Source: Zygaena filipendulae
Taxonomy: Eukaryota > Arthropoda > Insecta > Lepidoptera > Zygaenidae
Length of the DNA stretch: 64,000 bases
NCBI GenBank assembly: GCA_907165275.2
Contig: OU015672.1
Location: 3,578,501-3,642,500 of the forward strand
Direction: 5' to 3'
Under the pieces are notes generated by a model. That model searched no databases. It was not told the origin of the DNA and worked only from the letters and a program-made list of their open reading frames with translations. Below, piece by piece: positions 11,983 to 24,170 of the stretch. Each line of letters starts with the position of its first letter. The first letter of the stretch is position 1. A program made the translations under genes and the position numbers.

Positions 11983-12277
11983 TTTTAAATGAAATAGAAA
12001 ATGCGTTTTGAAAAGATTTTGTTAGTTTTGTAGGTACCAAATACCTGTATAATAATAATAAAGGTAGATATTTTGTATTTCACCTCTCTGGTTGTAAGTA
12101 TCGCAACCGATGAGGTTGACGTCCCCTGCACATTCATAATATTCATACGACATAATAATATGTATTTATAATATATACCTACCTCACCACACTTACTGAA
12201 TGAATAATTTGAGTTCACTGTGCACTTTGCACGAGTTCGCAGTTTCATTGCGGTAAAATATAGTAAGGTAATTGAAT

Positions 12278-12410
12278 CATTATCTCTGAAACGGCTGGAC
12301 CGATTTTAAAGGGACTTTCACTGGCAGATAGCTGATGTTCGAATTAAAATAGTTTCTGCGGGAATTCCGAAACTCACCCGAGTGAAACCGCGGGGCCGAC
12401 CTCCCGGAGG
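12278..12410 (+). mobile_element. Helitron-like fragment
   Basis: It contains CTCTGAAACGGCTGGACCG, GGGACTTTCACTGGCAGAT, CGGGAATTCCGAAACTCACC and GTGAAACCGCGGGGC. It is the same subfamily as the copy at 6545-6698 and is truncated at its left end. Confidence 0.6.
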
Positions 12411-12469
12411 GACCTAGCTAACCTACCTAAACAGGGAATTTACATTGTTTACGAGCTTTTATTTATTTT

Positions 12470-12800
12470 GCAATGATGACCAGATTGCTTCGGTAGGTCA
12501 CCATGCTTACCCGCTAAACAAGAGGTTCCAGATTCGATTCCCTTTAAAAGTTAATGGTAGGCTCTGGTGGAGGCGGACTTTGTGTGATGAACACTGCAGA
12601 GTTTCACGTTTCGCTCTGCGGGGCTAAGATGCGCACTACGATAAAATTTTATCGAGCCATTTTTTTGATTCGCGTCAACAAAACGATACAATAGGTATGC
12701 CGACGAGAATCGATAAAATGGCTCGATAAAATTTTATCGTGTTGCGCATCTTAGCCCCGCTGAGCGTGTTCATATCTAGACGCGCAACAGCGTGTCCAGC
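12470..12800 (+). mobile_element. tRNA-derived SINE fragment carrying a hairpin MITE
   Basis: The SINE body has a tRNA-like B box (AGATTCGATTCC), the family block GGACTTTGTGTGATGAACAC, and resumes after the hairpin with GCGTGTTCATATCTA. The interruption at 12618-12760 has perfect 18-base ends (GCGGGGCTAAGATGCGCA and its complement) and an inner repeat of CGATAAAATTTTATCG, about 143 bp in all. Confidence 0.65.
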
Positions 12801-13153
12801 CAAGTTCAAAGAAAAGGAACTGGGCCCTTATTCACCGTGACCAACAACATTCCTTGCCCATAAAAACGCATTTCTAAAAATTCTAGATGCCAATTATTAG
12901 AAATTATTATTCTTTATGCCATAGAAACCTTGTAAATGTATTTTTTTTGGAGTAAATCTTCTTTGATTAAGAGGGAAAGACAGTTTTCGCGGCGTCTTAT
13001 TTTAGCGCGGCGTGTTATGGTAGTGAATAAAGGCCTGGTGATTCAGCAACTGTCTGTAATAAGTATTACAAAAACTGTTTCGAGCTACTATTAACCCCTT
13101 CACAACTCCAATCCTATTTAACATACATACAACGGGACATCTATTATAGTCTC
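12801..13153. other. Spacer sharing sequence with 23690-23930
   Basis: GGGCCCTTATTCACCGTGACC and the following ~220 bp (with TTCCTTGCCCATAA and TTTCTAATA-like blocks) recur inverted at about 23690-23930. This is therefore another dispersed repeat, without recognised ends or coding sequence. Confidence 0.45.
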
Positions 13154-13392
13154 TAACCGCCGCACTCAGAGTCCACTTTAATGATTACTTAGTTAAGTAT
13201 AGATTTTTAAAACAAAACTGCCGCAATTAGAGACGTTCAGTAAATTAATGTTAATTGGCATTTAATGAGATGTAACTTAGTTAAATGCCAATTAACATTA
13301 ATTTATTGAATTTGTCTGATGGCGGCAGTTTTGTTTTAAAAATCTATACTTAACTAAGTAATCATTAAATACGACTCTGAGTGCGGCGGTTA
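13154..13392. mobile_element. Near-perfect foldback MITE (copy A)
   Basis: The two halves are inverted copies: TAACCGCCGCACTCAGAGTC...AACATTAATTTA pairs with the second half, leaving almost no loop, 239 bp in all. A second intact copy is at 16162-16403 and damaged ones are at 2412-2640 and 63539-63661. It has no coding potential. As RNA it would fold into a hairpin with arms of ~110 bp. Confidence 0.8.
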
Positions 13393-14246
13393 GTTTCTAA
13401 TCCAAAATTTCACAAAATATACATATTAATGTATTATAGCTCACACAGTTACACACTGTAAAGTTAAAACCGGAAAAGGAAACTGAGTCTACAGTCAATC
13501 AGTTAAGTATTTATTATTTTCTGACTGCAATGAAAACATTTGGAAGCAATTCATCACAGTTGGCAAGACATACCGAAACCGGATCTCGACTTCTACAACC
13601 CCTGCATACCTTTTTGCACCCGTCCATATTCGCAAACACGCCCTTCGGTTCCATGATTATGTCATTGGTTTTATGAATTTATTATGTCTTTGTTATCGCA
13701 ATACGTGCGATGAGATTATAAAATTGTATACAGTCTAAAGTTTTCGTATAGGATAGCCCTTATCTAATCTACCCCAATTCAAAGATATATTTTATCTAAG
13801 CGTATAAATCTTTACCGATCGATATAGATGAAATAAAAATGTAAATTCTGTTTGTAAATTATATTGTACTAAAATATAGAAGGGAATTAAGGGGAGTGCC
13901 AAATAAAGAATGACTAATTCGTTTTTCGAATTTTTAACTTTATCTCTCGTCTTAAAGAGTATATTATATTCATAATTTCGTAACTATATGGATCCCCGTG
14001 CTTTACCAGCATCGATTTCGGAATTCCCTCGGGAACTTTTTGTACCCTATGTCCTGTTGTCTTATGTCCTAGAATTCACAATACCGAAACGCAATTTACT
14101 CTTAATGCCGTTTCACCAGCATTAATGGGCTAGATGACTAAATTTTAGTTTTAAGTCCATCGTGTGGATTAATAAAAAAAATTGAAAAGTATTTTTCCTT
14201 TTTTACGTAATCAAAAAATAAATACCTACGATACATTGGGTATAAA
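13393..14246. other. Non-coding spacer
   Basis: No gene was recognised. A fragment of the GACGTCA-rich MITE left end (AATAAAAAAAATTGAAAAG) lies near 14170-14240. Confidence 0.4.
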
Positions 14247-14379
14247 TGGACAATCAACCCGGTGCTTGAGATTAAATTCGATAAAAGCCTGCTGTTTTCG
14301 GGTTTAAACCCGATAAAAGTCCGTATTAAAAGGCTGACTTTTATCAGGTTCCAACCTAAGCACCGAGTTGATTGGCCAT
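14247..14379. mobile_element. Short terminal-inverted-repeat MITE
   Basis: The ends TGGACAATCAACCCGGTGCT and its near-complement AGCACCGAGTTGATTGGCCA bracket ~133 bp with an inner inverted pair (CGATAAAAG/CTTTTATC). The same right end opens the window at 1-32. Confidence 0.65.
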
Positions 14380-16161
14380 CTATAAGTTAAAAGTATCCTC
14401 AAAATGCCTACCGTATAGCTTTCTAGTCATTAGTGAAATATTTTTTGTACATAAATGAGAAAGTAACTCAATCCAATAAATTTATATTATGTTCCGTCAA
14501 CCAAAAATCGCTAATCGCGAATGAAAACTGGGAACGACAGAAGTAACTTAATTTTAGATACTCAGTTAAGAAGACGCTGAAACTCACGCAGATAAAACCG
14601 CAGGGAAAAACTTGTTGTAATATTTATTCATTGATGGTTCAATTCGTAGAATTGAATGGCACATTGAGAATCCAACTACATGTAGGTAAATATATGCGTC
14701 ATTCGAAATTATCATTAGATATTGGTACTGTGCATTGTTTGCCTGTTAAGGTAACTGGAAAAGTAGATACAGTAATATAACTTATCAATTCAAGGAAAAA
14801 CTTAGTCGGCAAGGGTTTGGTTCGGGTGGAAAAATTTAAAAAAGTAATTGTGGGCCATCGTATTAAGTCATATCGCCATTGCAGAACCAAATTCATTCAA
14901 ACGTTAGCCAAAATTATCTTTCAAATATTTTAGTTTATTCATTATTGTTTTAATAGCGAGTTACGAAATGCGCTGCATATATACCAGTATTTGCACTTTT
15001 GGTACAGCTACTGTTTTGGTTAAATCGTTCCGAAAGAGCACAATCAGCCCCCTGAAATTAAAAAAAAATGTCTTGATTGAAGTCTTTGATATACATCAAA
15101 GACTAATACCGTTTGAAGAGGCAATCATATCTACCTAAATCATTTTCTGGGTGTTTAATTATGTACTTAAAGTAGGTACACTTAAATATCTATTTTGTTA
15201 TTTTTCCCTTATTTCACATTTTTGTGTTATTTTAAGGCGGTTTGTTTTAATTTATGAAATTTATATTCCTCGTCTTTTAGTAGTTCTATTTGTAATATAT
15301 CTTACCTTCTTATTAGTCTGTACATTTTACAAAATATGAGTTTTACTGATGTACGGACGTTAAATGTTGAGTTGTCCTGGTACTTTACCACCCGCTTCAC
15401 TTTACCATAAATTTTGTGACCAGCATAAATTGCGATAAACGATAAACGATATCCAAGTAATCTCGATTACTTATGGTAGGTACTTATTAACTCCTAAATT
15501 TTCGCGCGTGAAACCGCGAGGATCAGCTAGTTTGAACTAAATCATGAATTTTTTGAAATCCGAATCTAGGTCCGATTCCGAGTCTCTTCCGGATCCGAGT
15601 CCAAGTCCAAATTGACATATCATATCACATAATATCATGTTCACAAACATGTTCTCAGTCAGTTAGAGAAACACGTTGAATAATAGAAATCAGTATAACC
15701 ATGACTGATGTATCACCCTCGTTTTAAGAACTTAGCTGACACACCGCCGTGTGTCTATAATAGACATCACGCGTATCACGCGATACTTCAAAAAGCTGTA
15801 CCGTTGCGTCGTCTCGTATCAAATAGGTATCTACCTACTTATATTATAAAGCAATTTTGCGTCTGCTCTTTGATCTGTCGGCACAGCTAAAACAAAACTT
15901 GGTGACAACACTGACAACCGATATCCTCATATCTAAAAGCGCGGTTTATCGCTTCCTGCGTGATTGGACATGTAGATACTTATGTGTCTATGACAAAAGG
16001 ATTATTTTTGGAGATCGCTGTATACTTCACGTATTGATTTTATAGATAAGGTATACATATAACAACCTACTTTAGTGTATAATTTATACTTATATTATCT
16101 TTCTCTATACTATAATTATATTATCTGTGCTATAAGGATCTAGAGTTTCAATTAAATACCC
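14380..16161. other. Spacer with no supportable gene
   Basis: Short open frames here (for example 15151-15339 and 15708-15890) have no recognisable motif, are AT-driven and do not continue across plausible splice sites. A Helitron-like end (GCGTGAAACCGCGAGGATCAGCTAG) is at about 15505-15531. Confidence 0.4.
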
Positions 16162-16403
16162 TAACGGCCGCACTCAGAGTCGACTTTAACGATTACTTAG
16201 TTAAGTATAGATTTTTAAAACAAAATTGCCGCAATCAGAGACGTTCAGTAAATTTATGTTAATTGGCATTTAATGAGATGTAAATTAATTAGTTAAATGC
16301 CAATTAACATTAATTTATTAAACTTGTCGGATTGCGGCAGTTTTGTTTTAAAAATCTATACTTAACTAAATAATCATTAAAGTCGACTCTGAGTGCGGCG
16401 GCG
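16162..16403. mobile_element. Near-perfect foldback MITE (copy B)
   Basis: Same family and structure as 13154-13392: CGCACTCAGAGTCGACTTTAA at one end and its complement at the other, with a mid-point at ATGCCAATTAACATTAAT. The two copies are close to identical, suggesting relatively recent spread. Confidence 0.8.
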
Positions 16404-16684
16404 AATTCCGATCCTGACTAGTATTAGGTAAGTACTTGTACCCATCGAACATAATAGGTATTTTTATTAATTTAATCTTATGCCAATATTTAATTTTTGC
16501 GTGATGCGCAACGTTCGTTTTTATTTGGTACGAGTACGGGTTACGGACAAACAGATCAATCGACAATTTTTTTTTTTATTTAATAAAAGAAAAAACGAAA
16601 ATGAGTAATGCTCGGATACCTAGATATATCATTCAGGGCCACGCGACGGGGCCCAACAAGGTAAGTACCTACCAAAAACAACTG

Positions 16685-17272
16685 ATATAAGTATATATAA
16701 CCTGCGGTAATTTCGGAGTTCCTGCGAGAATTCCGGGATAAAAAGTACCCTATATTACTTAGGATCACTTTAGCTTCCTATCTATAATAAGTAGATCCAT
16801 AGATGACAACCTCACAAACTCTGGAGTTCCCGCGGGAATCCCGGGATATAAAGTACCCTATGTCACTCAGGATCACTAAAGCTTCTTATAAGTGAAAGAA
16901 TTTTTAAAATCGGTTCTGTAGATCCAGATATTCCCCCAACAATCTCACAAACACACGCACTCACAAACTCCAGAGTTCCCGCGGGAAATCCGGGATAAAA
17001 GTACTCGATGTCACTCAGGATCACTGTAGCTTCCTATTAGTGAAAGAATTTTCAAAATCGGTTCAGTAGATCCAGAGATAGCTGTTCCCTCGTAGTTTTA
17101 CCCGGGGGAAATTCGGAGTTCCCGAGGGAATTACGTAATAAAAAGTACCCTATGATACTCGGGACTATTGTAACTTCCTCTAAGTGAAAGAATTTTCAAA
17201 ATCGGTTCAGTAGATCCAGAGATTACCCCTTACAACGTCACATACTCACAAACTTTTGCTCTTTATAACATT
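16685..17272 (-). mobile_element. Helitron-like unit with about four internal ~140-bp tandem segments
   Basis: Four successive blocks each contain GGAGTTCCCGCGGGAATTCC, AAAGTACCCTATG, a GATCACT-like segment, GAAAGAATTTTCAAAATCGG and TAGATCCAGAGAT. They are ordered in the minus direction and end at TTATAACATTAGTA. The blocks differ by substitutions, so the expansion is not fresh. Confidence 0.65.
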
Positions 17273-17306
17273 AGTACAGATCATATATAGATATAAATAG
17301 TACATT

Positions 17307-17403
17307 GTTATCCTAGGGGTGAAAGTAACTTATTTAGTCCCGAGACGGGGTTTGGCCAATAGATCGAGGGACTAAATAAGTCTTTCTCCCGAGGATAACA
17401 TTG
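17307..17403. repeat. Short foldback, GTTATCCT...AGGATAAC
   Basis: GTTATCCTAGGGGTGAAAGT...TTATTTAGTCCC pairs with GGGACTAAATAA...GAGGATAAC, separated by ~20 bases. It is probably a small MITE. There is no recognisable target duplication. Confidence 0.55.
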
Positions 17404-17827
17404 TGCTTTTCATTACGAATGCAAGGAAAGTCAAAATAAAAATAGGAATTAGCTAAAGAAAAAATGAATGAATTTTATTTTACATAAATCAACCATTAGG
17501 TGTGCTACTGGCCAGTTTGCCCCCTATGACATAAAAAAAAACTTGAGTTTCTGCCGTATCCAGCTGTCAGTTGAAAGCGATTCTCCCTAGGGCTGAAAAG
17601 TGTTACTTTCAACCCGCTTCTCAGGCAACTTCAGACCTACTTTCCGAGTATGAGTAATGAAAAATAACTTCAATTACATACCTATTAAATGATTAGGTAC
17701 CTACTATCTACCTATGTGACCTATGTATCTAGCCGGCCAAAAACTAAAAAATATTTATCGAAAACACATGTGTGTTGTCTCCGCCTTGAAAGTCCTCAAA
17801 AATTTGACATTATTAGTTATTATATAA

Positions 17828-18386
17828 CTAGCTGTCCCCCGCGGATTCATCCGCGGTAATTTCGGAGTTCCCGCAGGAATTCTAGGATAACCTATAGATA
17901 TAAACCTCCCTCCACTCTATCTATTGGTGAAAACCGCATGAAAATCAGTTCATAAGTGCACTGTCCGCGCAAATTTTGTAAATACATATTACCATTAGCC
18001 ATCGGTATCCATTTTCCTTATAATAGGGCAGATACAGTTCACATTTTGTATGCTCGTTTTCGGTTTTTTTGACTCCCAGTTTCGGTGATATCAACTACAT
18101 CTTTACATGGTATAAACTGAGGGTATAAAATAAATTCGTTTCAACTCAAAAACTTATGAACGGATTTTCATGCGGTTTTCACCAATAGATAGAGTGGAGG
18201 AAGGTTTATATCTATAGGTTATCCTGGAATTCCTGCGGGAACTCCGAAATTACCGCGAGTGGGGGACAGCTAGTCACTATCACTACATAGTAGTGATTCA
18301 AGAGGAAGGTTTATACGTGTAGTTTATCCTAGAATTCCTGCGGGAACTCCGAATTTACCGCGGGTGAAACCGCGGGGGACAGCTAG
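17828..18386. mobile_element. Cluster of three Helitron-like fragments
   Basis: A minus-strand copy starts at CTAG 17828. Plus-strand copies end at about 18276 and at CTAG 18383-18386. The last two share GAGGAAGGTTTAT, ATCCT(G/A)GAATTCCTGCGGG and GTGAAACCGCGGGGGACAGC. The subfamily is the one with CCAATAGATAGAGTG. Confidence 0.6.
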
Positions 18387-18784
18387 TGTATTATTATAAA
18401 ACAAAGTCCTCCGCCGCGTCTGTCTGTCTGTCTGACAGACAGACGCTACACTATCTGGTTCTACTATAGGATACTCCTTTGAGCATCGTATATGTAGTGT
18501 ACCTACCTAGTTTTGGATTTATTTAGCAATCCACGCCTACTTGAGAGATTTAACTGTAGAATAAAATGGTTCTACAAACTCACAACACCACCAAGGTAAT
18601 AAATACACAAACTCTATAGTTTTGTAATACTAGTCATTGTTATACTTGTGTAAAATTGTAGGCGATCGAAATATGTAATTGTCCCAAGGTTGTCGGTATA
18701 TTTCAGTCATATTTTAACATTTTCACAATATTGCATGCCACCCACGAACAACGATGCAATAGGGACCTCTATCAATACCTATAT

Positions 18785-18951
18785 TAGAATGTAAGTTTGT
18801 TTGTTTATTTCTTTGTTTCTTAGGATTTCACCGATCATCATGAAATTTTGCAATACACATTGTCAATGGCACAGAAAAGGACTAGTTTTGATCCCGGAAT
18901 TCCCACGGGAACTCCAAAATTAATGCGGGTGAAAACGTAGACAACAGCTAG
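18785..18951 (+). mobile_element. Helitron-like unit
   Basis: Body contains CACCGATCATCATGAAATTTTG and CGGAATTCCCACGGGAACTCC and ends GACAACAGCTAG at 18951, followed by T. The hairpin is degenerate (GCGGGTGAAAACG). Confidence 0.6.
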
Positions 18952-18974
18952 TTCTTATCATGAGAACCATAAAG

Positions 18975-19211
18975 GGACGCAGATAAGCAATAACATGTTA
19001 ACCCACAAAATGAAGTTATTGATTTAGAACGATTTATTGAGAGTTAGAGAACGTTTTTTAACTATGTGTTTACCTTATTGCATTGTTTAAATATGAAATT
19101 AAATATTGAACATAAAAAAATGTTGACAGAAAATGGCGCTGTAATTTTAAAACTTTAATTTACTCAAAATTTCTCCACTGTGGGTTAACACACTATTGCT
19201 TATCTATGTCC
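18975..19211 (+). mobile_element. GGACGCAGATAAGCAATA MITE (copy 1)
   Basis: The terminal inverted repeats are about 30 bp: GGACGCAGATAAGCAATA at the left and GGACATAGATAAGCAATA on the complementary strand at the right, both continuing into GTTAACCCACA. The flanks read AAAG on each side (18971-18974 and 19212-19215), a possible 4-bp target duplication. An inverted second copy lies at 50630-50857, inside the SYCP2-like gene. Confidence 0.75.
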
Positions 19212-20016
19212 AAAGGTAAGAGTACCTATAGCTTTAGGATAAGTAAGTATCTACGACCTACACCTATATGTAAGTATCTACTGAAATCAAGTTTCATTTT
19301 TCATCTTGGTAGGTACCTATCTACCTTTGTTTTTATTTACGTAGGTAGGTACTTACCAATGTTTTTTCTTTTTCATTATTGGTTAATAACTGGTTTCAAA
19401 AGCTAGTTTGTTAAGTTGTGAAAAAAAGGTAAACGTAAGTAGGTACCTATCTATACATATAGAGGTTTCAAAAAATCTATTGCCTAGGTACGATTATTCT
19501 CGCAAAAAGTCGAAAATAGCTCGACTAATTTAATTTTGTTTTGTTGTGTTAATGATACGTATTTTGTCAGGACAAGGTTTGTATAAAAAAAAATAGGGTG
19601 TCCTGCGGGAATTCCGAAACACGCGGGCAAAACTGCAGTTTTTGATAAAAGAAAGAAAAATAGGCCAGTTAGTCATTGGGTTCTCTCGCCTGTGGTCATT
19701 GGGGATTGTTCACCGACTGAGTGGCATTTATCTAAAGCGTTTTCCATGCCTTACAAGGCATATTAACATATTGAGGCAACAGTCGCCGATAACAGTCGTC
19801 ATCTTGGAGGACTTAAGAGCGGCTTCATAACCATAATTATGACTACAGGAAATAGTTGATAAAAAAAAAACCATAAAACTATAGATTACAGTTAAACTTA
19901 AGGGTTTTCGGTAATGTAGCCAAAAACTTAAGTTGTTTTTTTTATTACGTAAGTCTAAAAGCGTAAAACATACACGTGTAGGTACCGCGAAAGACTAAAG
20001 TACCTATTATTTATTA
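19212..20016. other. Spacer
   Basis: 19580-19640 holds a degenerate Helitron-like fragment (CCTGCGGGAATTCCGAAAC). The frame at 19642-19830 shows no recognisable domain and I do not call it a gene. Confidence 0.4.
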
Positions 20017-20330
20017 CTAGATGTGCCCCGCGGTTTCACCCACGTGAAACGTTTTCATATAAGTAACAACTTTTTTTCCCGACATCCGATTTAAATTTAA
20101 TAACAAAAAAAAAAATTAAAGCTCCGGGCTAGGCTTAGGTAATCTACCTGTGAAAACCGCATGTCAATCCGTTCAGTAGATTCGGAGATAATCGCGAACA
20201 GACAGACAGACAGACAGAAAAGAATTTTAATTTTTTTTTGTGGTTGGTTACTCTTCTTTTATCGCCCCCTGTTATTGTTAAAAATATTCAATGTACAGAA
20301 CCGCGGATTCTTATTTATTGTTTTATTACA
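20017..20330 (-). mobile_element. Helitron-like unit, divergent subfamily
   Basis: It begins (minus 3' end) with CTAG at 20017 and CCCCGCGGTTTCACCCACG. It carries CCGCATGTCAATCCGTTCAG and a (CAGA)n run, as in the copy at 7909-8211. Confidence 0.6.
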
Positions 20331-20478
20331 TTTATGTTCATCCTGCTTCTTTCTTGACTATAAATTAAATGATTGTCATACCATAACCAGAGGGAAGGTA
20401 ATCACTACGTTTACCATAACCAAAATCTCAATACCTGCCTAGTTTTCTTTACAAAAAGTAATCATATTCCACTAAAAT

Positions 20479-21003
20479 ATAAATGTAAAAAAGGAGAGCC
20501 AAGTTCAATACAAAAGTTATTCTTGGCTGTGGGCTTCGCTGCAAAAAAAAAAAAAAAAGAATGGAGATCTAAATGAGTGCCAAGTTCTATGCAAAATCGA
20601 AATATGTATTTATAGGAACAAAATTACATCATGAACAAGTATTAAACTATTTTTTTGTTTTATTGGATACCTATAACAATTGCTGTTATTTAAAAATGTG
20701 AGATCTTAAAGTAGGTTAGATTTGACTTGGCCAGTTTTTATCAGAATTGAAATATATATATATATATATATATGTTTAATAACTTTATAAAATGACTGAC
20801 GTAATGAAAACTAAGGAAACTAAACTAAGAAAGCAAAGAAATAGAGTTTAATACTTGTTCATAATGTTACTATGTTCTTATAAATACATATTTAAATTTT
20901 GCATAGAACTTGGCACTCATTAAGATTTCCATTCTTTTTACGGCGAAGCCCGCAGCCAAGGATAACTTTTGTATTGAACTTGGCTCTCCTTTTTTACATT
21001 TAT
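20479..21003. mobile_element. 525-bp long-inverted-repeat element
   Basis: ATAAATGTAAAAAAGGAGAG at the left end is the exact complement of the right end at 20984-21003. The arms (~160 bp, including GCCAAGTTCAATACAAAAGTTA and GAGTGCCAAGTTCTATGCAAA on either strand) diverge by scattered substitutions. The centre contains (TA)n at about 20755-20774. It is non-coding. Confidence 0.75.
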
Positions 21004-21977
21004 GTTTTTGGTGGGATCATAATATTACCTATCCACTATTAACTTGTTTTATGTAAGTAGTTACCTATATCCCCATATTATGTAAGTACCTACCTATACC
21101 GCCAATACGACTTTGTTTCAAGGTGATCGGATTTTCTTTAAAAAAATTCAAAGTCACGGAAGTTGAATTATATTATCTAGCTTCATTGCTGATTAAATTA
21201 TTTATAGAAGTGAAATAAGTAACGGCTTTATTTAAGTATCTATGTACCTAGAATTTTTTTTATTCAGCCTTCTTTAATACTTTAATATCTATAATATTAT
21301 TGAGATTGAGAAATTCTGAACACACTGAGCTAATAATCACTACCCGTGCATGGAATCATAAAATCGAATATAGGTATTGAAGGCGATTCTCGTCTAAAAT
21401 AACAATAAAAAACAACGCTTTTTATATACCTACGCTACGTAAAAAATTAAAATAAAAAAAAAATGAAATATGAGCGAGGTACTGACGACAAAAAAAATCC
21501 AAAACTAGCAGACAATCTTTCTCGGAACTTATTTTATAGAGGGCACCGGAGATATCAGCACCTGAAAAGTCGATATTTGCGCACGTAAAAAATCACCACA
21601 TTACAATTATTGTCCCTGTTAAAACACAACAAAATCCACTTTTAACAATTTTTTATCGACAAGAAAACAAAATATGATGAAATGAAACGAAACGCCATTC
21701 GATTCCCGCCAAAACTCCCGTATAGCTCGTAGGTTCTAGGTAGCCAATAAACTAAAATCCATAGATATATAATAATTATAATCACTACGTTTTCCTTCCC
21801 AAAAAATAGATAACAGTGGTTCGTTTTTACTACTTACTTACTTTTTTATTTTATTTTTCTCATTTTTATTTTATACTTGTCCCTAAGTATATTCCATGGT
21901 TCTATCTTGGTATAAATCATTATTTATCACAAAAATGAGCATCAAAGATCATAATATTATAATAATCTCTACGTGAT
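21004..21977. other. AT-rich spacer
   Basis: No supportable gene or well-bounded repeat. Confidence 0.35.
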
Positions 21978-22308
21978 GGGCATGTTGACTAAAATTTTTT
22001 TTAGTCTGTCTTGTAGATTAGGTAATAAAAAATATTGGACAAGTATTTTTTATTTTTTACGTAATAAAAAAAACGACGACACCTTGAGTTGACACGCCTG
22101 ACGTCACTACCGGGGCAGTTTGTATCATTTGTATGGCTATGGCGGCTTATAGCGGTTAGGTTAGTGACGTCACGAGCCCCCACCCTAAACTTCAATGCAC
22201 TTTATCTCTGTATATTTTCATTGAAAAGCAAAAAATACGTGTCCATTATTTTTTTTTTTTATTTAACTGTCGGACTAATTAGAATTTTGATTTTCAAAAG
22301 TCGTCAAT
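21978..22308 (+). mobile_element. GACGTCA-rich MITE (copy 3)
   Basis: Left end GGGCATGTTGACTAAAATTT, central GCCTGACGTCACTA and GTGACGTCACGAGCC, right block GTCGGACTAATTAGAATTTTG. A 121-codon open frame running through it is an artefact of the repeat. Confidence 0.75.
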
Positions 22309-24170
22309 ACGTAGCGCTGCTGCCTCTGATAAAAAGTTGTTTTACTGACATTACATTATTATTAGAGAGTCAACAGAGTATTTCAAGGTTGTTACTACTC
22401 ACAATCGTTGAACTAATAGATAATATTACCAGCGCTCACAATAGCAATGTTTGACGAAATAAGTTACGGAAATCAGTTAAAAATATAATATTTATCATAT
22501 GAATCTAAATCCATATGTAGATTTAGACCAAATAAAAAGTGTTTCCTGCGGAGTCATCCGCATGTATTTTGGGATTTCCTGACGAGCTCTTAGAAAGAAA
22601 CTCAGATTGTCATTATCCTGTCTTACGGAACAGATTCTGTCTGTAGGTTTTCCAATCAAATCCGTTCGGTCATTACTCTTTGATTCGAAAATAGTATCCT
22701 TGTATCGTAGACGTCTACGCCTTGTATCATATGACGTATGTCACTCAACGACACTGTATAGCTTTCTATCATATTAGTGATAGAATTTTTACGTACCTAT
22801 CTACCTACCTTATATAATAATTAATCGGTCCAGTAGTTCCAGAGATTACACCTTTTTTGCCTCAGACGAAATATGTAACAAGTCTTTTGTATCCAAACTT
22901 ACAAACATACCTACAAACTTTACCTAGCTAAAATATGCTTGTGAAGTGTGAAGCTGTCAACTATTACTGTCAAAGTGTTCAACTACCTACCTACTCTATA
23001 TTGACAAATACTGAAGCACTTGCGACAATACTTATGACAAACAATCGACGCATTCATCTAAATTCTAACACAAAACCATAAGTAGGCACCTAAGTAACAT
23101 TCCAATGGCACTTCTTGACCTATATTTGATGAAGAACCCCATTGTTACGTATTTAGCGACACGTTATCATCCACTATGGTAGGTAAGCCCGGGTAGTACC
23201 TAATGATTGGCAAATTGGACCCTGATACTACATCGTTGTACATGGCTCAAGGACTAGTACTCAGAGAGCCGTAATAAAAGTAAAAAAAAAAAAAAATTAC
23301 TAGCTGTTCCCCATGGTTTCTCTCGCGTTAATTTCGGAGTTCTCTCGGGAATTCTGAGATAAAAAGTACCTACCCTATGTCCTTCTCTGTACCCCTAACA
23401 AGGTTTAAACAAAAATTCAAGATGATCGTTTGAGCCGTTGAGGCTTGAAATTCTAACAAACAAACAAACACACATTCGCATTTGTAATACCTAATAGTGA
23501 GAATATTAGGATAGAATAGACGGCTATTAAATTTATCTAAAAGTTCCGGTGTTCAGGGTGCAGTAAGTAATAACTAACTAGGTACTTACATAAAAAAATG
23601 TTTTATTATCTAATCTGAAAATGATTATTACAAAGAACGTTTGTAATACATATAGAGCTTCACCCAACGTTCATAACGACCTACTTCAGAGCCCTTATTC
23701 ACTATGATCGTAACACGCTGCGTTAAGATAAGACGCCACAAAAATTGTTTTTCCCTCACGATCAAAGAAGTTTCACTGTAAAAAAAAAAAAAAATACCTA
23801 CAACAGTGTTATGGTAGGTAGGTATACAGAATATTAATTTCTAATATTTCGGCATCTGGAGCGGTCGGAATTTTGTTTTTAGTAAGCGCGTTATGGGCAA
23901 GGAATGTTGTTGGTCATAGAGAATAAGGGCCCAAGGCGCCACCAGCCTATCGCCTATCAGCCATCAAACAATATTATCTGTGTAATATTTATGGATTATA
24001 TTTTGTTAGGGACGTGCGTGACTGGCCGCTAGTCTACTATTAACTGAATACTTTGGTACAGTTAGTAAATAAATAGTGAAGATAGGTGTGCCCTGTTGTT
24101 CTATCCGTATGCATAACGGAGTACCCTCAGCCGCCTTAGCCAAGTTGACAATAAGGAGTGGAATGGTCAT
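22309..24170. repeat. Spacer with Helitron-like units (22530-22860 degenerate, 23300-23515)
   Basis: CTAG at 23300 starts a minus-strand Helitron-like unit (TTCGGAGTTCTCTCGGGAATTC, ending near ATAGTGAGAATATTAGGATAG). 23690-23930 is the inverted partner of the dispersed repeat at 12830-13050. No host coding sequence was recognised. Confidence 0.5.

Noticed and set aside
22089..22454. 121-codon plus-strand frame
   Set aside because: Most of it is the GACGTCA-rich MITE. Other copies of the same repeat do not keep the frame open.
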